A stretch of 34,423 nt of DNA, taken from Pseudomonadota bacterium (GTDB lineage Bacteria > Pseudomonadota > Alphaproteobacteria > SMXQ01). The DNA lies in contig JADFJG010000022.1 in assembly GCA_022566265.1 (NCBI GenBank), forward strand, positions 4,863 to 39,285, written 5' to 3'. Both the position numbers and the translations under genes were made by a program. The notes under the pieces were generated by a model. The model was not told the DNA's origin. It saw nothing but the letters and a program-made list of their open reading frames with translations, and did not search any database. Positions 30,665-34,423 of this stretch are shown here, in pieces (position 1 is the stretch's first letter; each line of letters begins with the position of its first letter).

Positions 30665-32134
30665 CTCGCCGATCTGACCCTGGCCGAGGCCCGCGACGGC
30701 TTGCGCAGCAGGGACTTCTCGGCGCTCGAACTGGCCGAGGCGGAGATCGGGGCGGTCGAGGCGGCGCGCGGCCTCAACGCCTTCATCACCGAGACGCCCG
30801 AGCGCGCGCTGGCCCAGGCCAAGCGATCGGACGCCCGTCTCGCCAAGGGCGAGGGGTTGGCGCTCGACGGCCTGCCGCTGGCGATCAAGGACCTCTTTTG
30901 CACCGAAGGCACCTTGACGACGGCGGCGTCCCATATTCTCGACGGTTTCACGCCGCGATACGAATCGACGGTGACGGCCAAGCTGTGGGCCGCCGGCGCC
31001 GTCATGCTCGGCAAGACCAACCTCGATGAGTTCGCCATGGGCTCATCGTCGACCCAGAGCCATTACGGCCCGGTGGAGAACCCCTGGCGCCAGGCCGGCG
31101 AGGACCGGCCGCTGGTGCCGGGCGGGTCCTCGGGCGGCTCGGCGGCGGCGGTGGCGGCGCGCGCCGGGCTGGGGGCGACGGGCACCGATACCGGCGGTTC
31201 GATCCGCCAGCCGGCGTCCTTTTGCGGTGTCGTCGGCATGAAGCCGACCTACGGGCGCTGTTCGCGCTTCGGCATCGTCGCCTTCGCCTCCTCCCTCGAT
31301 CAGGCCGGGCCCTTGGCCCGCACGGTCCGCGACTGCGCCATATTGCTCGGCGTCATGGCCGGCTACGATCCCCGGGATTCGACCTCGGCCGATATCGAGG
31401 TGCCGGACTTCGAGGCGGCGCTGAGCGGCGATGTCCGCGGGCTCAAGGTCGGCATTCCCAAGGAGTACCGGATCGACGGCATGGGGGAAGAGATCGAGAA
31501 ATTGTGGCGCCACGGCATCGATTGGCTCGAGGGCGCCGGCGCCGAGACGGTGGAGATCAGCCTGCCCCACACCCGCTATGCGCTGCCGTGTTATTACATC
31601 CTGGCGCCGGCGGAGGCCTCGGCCAACCTGGCGCGCTATGACGGCGTGCGCTACGGCCTTCGCGTGCCGGGCGACAGCATCGACGGGATGTACGAGAACA
31701 CCCGCGCCGAGGGCTTCGGCCAGGAGGTCAAGCGCCGGGTCCTGATCGGCACCTATGTCCTCTCCGCCGGCTATTACGATGCCTATTACCTCAAGGCCCA
31801 GCGTATACGCACCCTGATCTCGCGCGATTTCACCGCCGCCTTCGAGGAGGCCGACGTCATCCTGACGCCGACGACGCCGAGCGCCGCCTTCGCCATCGGC
31901 GAGAAGATGGACGATCCGATCGCCATGTACCTCAACGATGTCTTCACCGTGCCGGCCTCCCTTGCCGGGCTTCCCGGCATCTCGTTGCCGGCCGGGCTGT
32001 CGGCCACCGGCCTGCCCTTGGGCCTGCAGCTGATCGGCCGCGCCTTCGACGAGGAGACGGTGCTGAGGACGGCCGGGGTGCTGGAGGACGCGGCGGCGTT
32101 CGACGCCAGGCCGGGACGGGGAGGCGGCGAATGA
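30656..32134 (+). CDS. gatA: Asp-tRNA(Asn)/Glu-tRNA(Gln) amidotransferase subunit A
   Basis: 492 residues, amidase-signature family. The Ser-cisSer-Lys triad is present: Lys in [15 protein letters not shown], and the two serines in [15 protein letters not shown] and [36 protein letters not shown] is also characteristic. GatA hydrolyses glutamine and passes ammonia to GatB. The start at 30656 is the last ATG in a chain of ATGA overlaps; the upstream ATGs at 30610 and 30633 are out of frame with gatA. The gatB start overlaps its stop (ATGA at 32131). Confidence 0.96.
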   Translation: MTGLADLTLAEARDGLRSRDFSALELAEAEIGAVEAARGLNAFITETPERALAQAKRSDARLAKGEGLALDGLPLAIKDLFCTEGTLTTAASHILDGFTPRYESTVTAKLWAAGAVMLGKTNLDEFAMGSSSTQSHYGPVENPWRQAGEDRPLVPGGSSGGSAAAVAARAGLGATGTDTGGSIRQPASFCGVVGMKPTYGRCSRFGIVAFASSLDQAGPLARTVRDCAILLGVMAGYDPRDSTSADIEVPDFEAALSGDVRGLKVGIPKEYRIDGMGEEIEKLWRHGIDWLEGAGAETVEISLPHTRYALPCYYILAPAEASANLARYDGVRYGLRVPGDSIDGMYENTRAEGFGQEVKRRVLIGTYVLSAGYYDAYYLKAQRIRTLISRDFTAAFEEADVILTPTTPSAAFAIGEKMDDPIAMYLNDVFTVPASLAGLPGISLPAGLSATGLPLGLQLIGRAFDEETVLRTAGVLEDAAAFDARPGRGGGE

Positions 32135-33582
32135 CGCTGATCCAGGGGCGCACCGGCGAATGGGAATGCGTCATCGGGCTCGAGATCCACGCCCAGGTGA
32201 TCTCCAAGGCCAAGCTGTTCTCCGGCGCGCCGACGGATTTCGGCGCCGAGCCCAACACCCAGGTCTCCTTCGTCGACGCCGCCATGCCGGGGATGCTGCC
32301 GGTGATCAACGGCTTTTGCGTCGAACAGGCGGTGCGCACCGGGCTCGGGCTCGGGGCCGAGATCAACCTTGTCTCGGTGTTCGACCGCAAGAACTATTTC
32401 TACCCGGACCTGCCCCAGGGCTATCAGATCTCCCAGTTCCCCCGCCCCATCGTCGGTAAGGGCTCGATCACGCTGGATCTCGAAGGCGGCGAGACGCGCA
32501 CCGTCGGCATCACCCGGCTGCATCTCGAACAGGACGCCGGGAAGAGCCTCCACGACCGGGACCCGGGCGCCACCTATATCGATCTCAACCGCTCCGGCGT
32601 GGCGCTGATGGAGATCGTCTCCGAGCCCGACATGCGCAGCGCCGCCGAAGCCGGCGCCTATATCCGCAAGCTGCGCTCGATCCTGCGCTATCTCGGGACC
32701 TGCGACGGCAACATGGAGGAAGGCTCGCTGCGCGCCGACGTCAACGTCTCGGTGCGAAGGCCGGGCGAGGAGTTGGGCACCAGGTGCGAGATCAAGAACG
32801 TCAACTCGGTGCGCTTCGTGCAACAAGCGATCGAATACGAAGCCAGCCGCCAGATCGACATCATCGAGGACGGCGGCGAGATCGCGCAGGAGACGCGGCT
32901 GTTCGATCCCTCGCGCGGCGAGACGCGCGCCATGCGCACCAAGGAAGAATCCCACGATTACCGCTATTTCCCGGACCCGGATTTGCTGCCGCTGGAACTC
33001 GACGCCGATTGGGTCGCCGGCATCAAGGCGTCGCTGCCCGAGCTTCCCGAGGCCAAGAAGGCGCGGTTCATGGCGGACTTCGATCTTAACGCCTATGACG
33101 CCGGCGTCCTGGTGGCGGAACGGGAGACGGCGGAATATTTCGAGGCGGTGGCCGAGGGGAGGGACGCCAAGGCGTGCGCCAACTGGGTCACCGGCGATCT
33201 GTTCGCGGCGCTCAATAAGGCCGGTCTCGGCATTACCGACGCGCCGGTCACAGCCTCCTCGCTCGGCGCGCTGATCGACCTGATCGATGACGGCACCATA
33301 TCGAGGCGCATCGCCAAGGAGGTGTTCGAGACCATGTGGCGAACCGGCAACGACGCCGCCGCCATCGTCGCCGAGAAGGGGCTCGAGCAGATCAGCGACA
33401 CCGCCGCCATCGAGGCCGAGATCGACACGATCATCGCCGCCAATCCCGGCCAGGTGGCCGAGTTCAAGGGCGGCAACGAGAAGGTCATCGGCTGGTTCGT
33501 CGGCCAGGTCATGAAGGCGACCGGCGGCAAGGCCAACCCCAAGACGGTGAACGAGATTCTGCGCAAGAAGCTGGCGGACTGA
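32131..33582 (+). CDS. gatB: Asp-tRNA(Asn)/Glu-tRNA(Gln) amidotransferase subunit B
   Basis: 483 residues. [20 protein letters not shown] is the N-terminal signature of the GatB kinase-like cradle; [34 protein letters not shown] and [18 protein letters not shown] are active-site and structural motifs. The C-terminal YqeY-like tRNA-binding tail ends in [22 protein letters not shown]. GatB phosphorylates the mischarged aminoacyl end and amidates it with ammonia from GatA. It has no CxxC zinc motifs. With the likely non-discriminating AspRS at 8439, it would make Asn-tRNA(Asn); it probably also makes Gln-tRNA(Gln). Confidence 0.96.
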   Translation: MTLIQGRTGEWECVIGLEIHAQVISKAKLFSGAPTDFGAEPNTQVSFVDAAMPGMLPVINGFCVEQAVRTGLGLGAEINLVSVFDRKNYFYPDLPQGYQISQFPRPIVGKGSITLDLEGGETRTVGITRLHLEQDAGKSLHDRDPGATYIDLNRSGVALMEIVSEPDMRSAAEAGAYIRKLRSILRYLGTCDGNMEEGSLRADVNVSVRRPGEELGTRCEIKNVNSVRFVQQAIEYEASRQIDIIEDGGEIAQETRLFDPSRGETRAMRTKEESHDYRYFPDPDLLPLELDADWVAGIKASLPELPEAKKARFMADFDLNAYDAGVLVAERETAEYFEAVAEGRDAKACANWVTGDLFAALNKAGLGITDAPVTASSLGALIDLIDDGTISRRIAKEVFETMWRTGNDAAAIVAEKGLEQISDTAAIEAEIDTIIAANPGQVAEFKGGNEKVIGWFVGQVMKATGGKANPKTVNEILRKKLAD

Positions 33583-33593
33583 GGGGGCGGCGG

Positions 33594-34283
33594 ATGATCG
33601 ATCTCTACAGCTGGACGACGCCCAACGGGCGCAAGATCCACATCATGCTGGAGGAGGTGGGGTTGGAGTACACCACCCATCCCATCGACATCCGCAAGGG
33701 CGATCAGTTCGAGCCGGAGTTCCTCAAGATCAGCCCCAACAACCGGATCCCCGCCATCGTCGACCATGACGGCCCCGATGGCGCGCCCTATTCGCTGTTC
33801 GAATCCGGCGCCATTTTGATCTACCTCGCCGAGAAGACCGCCATGCTGATGCCCAAGGTGCCGGCGAAGCGCTACCGGGTGATCGAATGGCTGATGTTCC
33901 AGATGGGCAATGTCGGGCCGATGCTGGGCCAGGCCCATCATTTCCGCAGCTATGCGCCCGATCCGATCGACTACGCCATCGCGCGCTACACCAACGAGGC
34001 CGGCAGGCTCTATCACGTCCTCGACAAGCGCCTCGGCGACCATGAATTCCTCGCCGGTGAATATTCCATCGCCGACATCGCCACCTACCCCTGGCTCCAG
34101 TCCTACGAACGCCAGGGGCAGGACATCAATGAGTTTGCGAATCTCAAGCGCTGGTTCGACACCATCGAGGCGCGCCCGGCGGTGCGCCGGGGCAACAAGG
34201 TGATGACCGACATCGCCAAATCACCGATGGACGATCGTGCGCGCGAGGTCATGTTCGGCGCGACGCAATACCGGCGCCGCTGA
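33594..34283 (+). CDS. yfcG: Glutathione S-transferase, YfcG/Nu-class (disulfide-bond oxidoreductase type)
   Basis: 229 residues from the ATG at 33594, with GAGGGGGCGG directly before it; the frame is open further upstream but only as a shadow of gatB. The thioredoxin-like N-terminal domain begins MIDLYSWTTPNGRKIHIMLE; RISPNN-type ISPNNRIPAIVDHDG and LFESGAILIYLAEKT bind glutathione. GPMLGQAHHFRSYAPD and HEFLAGEYSIADIATYPWL are near-identical in layout to E. coli YfcG. TPN at the active site, without a catalytic Tyr or Cys, is typical of YfcG/YghU enzymes, which reduce disulfides with two bound glutathiones. It lies 11 bp after gatB and is probably co-transcribed. Confidence 0.92.
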   Translation: MIDLYSWTTPNGRKIHIMLEEVGLEYTTHPIDIRKGDQFEPEFLKISPNNRIPAIVDHDGPDGAPYSLFESGAILIYLAEKTAMLMPKVPAKRYRVIEWLMFQMGNVGPMLGQAHHFRSYAPDPIDYAIARYTNEAGRLYHVLDKRLGDHEFLAGEYSIADIATYPWLQSYERQGQDINEFANLKRWFDTIEARPAVRRGNKVMTDIAKSPMDDRAREVMFGATQYRRR

Positions 34284-34312
34284 ACCTACCCGGCGCCTCG
34301 GCGCGAAATGGC

Positions 34313-34333
34313 GGCCTTTGCTTTCAGAAGGCC
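34313..34333. terminator. Short inverted repeat at the convergent 3' ends
   Basis: GGCCTT (34313-34318) pairs with AAGGCC (34328-34333) around a 9-base loop that contains the stop codon of the last minus-strand gene. No clear U-tract follows on the plus strand (TTGGTCTTGGATTTTTT comes after ten bases). Confidence 0.3.
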
Positions 34334-34423
34334 TTGGTCTTGGATTTTTTCGCCTCCCCGCCGCCGGGCAGGAACGCCAAGACCTCACCGGAACCCTTGG
34401 GGTCGATGATCGCCATGAGCTCG
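34324..34423 (-). CDS. 3' end of an unrecognised minus-strand gene, cut by the window edge
   Basis: An open frame enters from the right edge and ends with TGA at 34324-34326. The 33 visible residues include ELMAIIDPKGSGEVLAF, a Gly-rich turn LPGGGEA, and a basic end KKSKTKAF. It converges on the yfcG-like gene, a normal arrangement, and codon usage matches the neighbours. The family cannot be identified from this fragment. Confidence 0.5.
   Translation of the reverse strand, partial: ELMAIIDPKGSGEVLAFLPGGGEAKKSKTKAF

Overview
This is high-GC alphaproteobacterial chromosome, most likely from the Rhodospirillales or a close relative. The evidence is a divK-pleD pair, an EipB/DUF1849 periplasmic protein, a DUF1127 peptide, a complete gatCAB operon beside a probably non-discriminating AspRS, and the gene order pyrB-pyrC-plsY-dprA-topA-rnr on one strand. 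The taxonomic call rests on gene content and order only. Nearly all genes are chromosomal housekeeping or regulatory genes; there is no phage, plasmid or CRISPR array and no intact transposase gene.

Layout. 1-4150: C-terminal part of a PAS histidine kinase, converging on a BTAD/TolB-like/TPR regulator, then a DUF1127 peptide. 4150-7030: a gene-poor stretch with a strong hairpin and a six-copy 20-bp tandem repeat, then a DUF47 (PhoU-like) gene and a PiT phosphate transporter with a 270-bp MITE-like element between them. 7027-10973: rnd (-), aspS (+), and a GGDEF cyclase (-) behind a candidate sigma-54 promoter. 11348-13119: eipB (+) converging on a ROK sugar kinase (-). 13120-15167: an AT-rich region with a near-consensus CtrA box, then divK-pleD. 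15302-26563: a long minus-strand block, read from right to left as pyrB, pyrC, plsY, dprA, topA, rnr, S41 protease, rpmG. 26654-27712: a lower-GC gene fusing a winged helix, a GHKL ATPase and a STAS-like DUF4325 domain, with repeated TTGTCAA boxes in its promoter. 27924-29978: a CaiB/BaiF CoA transferase, a short possibly truncated ORF, and ruvX. 30070-34283: a second MITE-like element abutting gatC, then gatC-gatA-gatB and a YfcG-like glutathione transferase. The 3' end of one more minus-strand gene closes the window.

Functional links. DUF47 and PiT form a phosphate uptake pair. DivK and PleD are cell-cycle and c-di-GMP regulators; a second diguanylate cyclase lies nearby. The AspRS carries the His typical of non-discriminating enzymes, which fits GatCAB repairing Asp-tRNA(Asn). 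PyrC next to PyrB has lost the HxH metal ligands and is probably a structural partner of ATCase.

The most unusual features are small. (i) The gatC-gatA junction is a 23-bp unit repeated three times, which makes a relay of two 8-codon mini-ORFs joined by ATGA overlaps. (ii) A mobile-element end supplies a ribosome-binding site and a 5-codon leader ORF just before gatC. (iii) The HTH-GHKL-STAS fusion looks like a partner-switching module in one polypeptide, with its own candidate operators. (iv) Short tandem duplications recur through the window, at 4461, 13718, 17814 and 30596. All functional statements are read from sequence and family knowledge; no database search was run.
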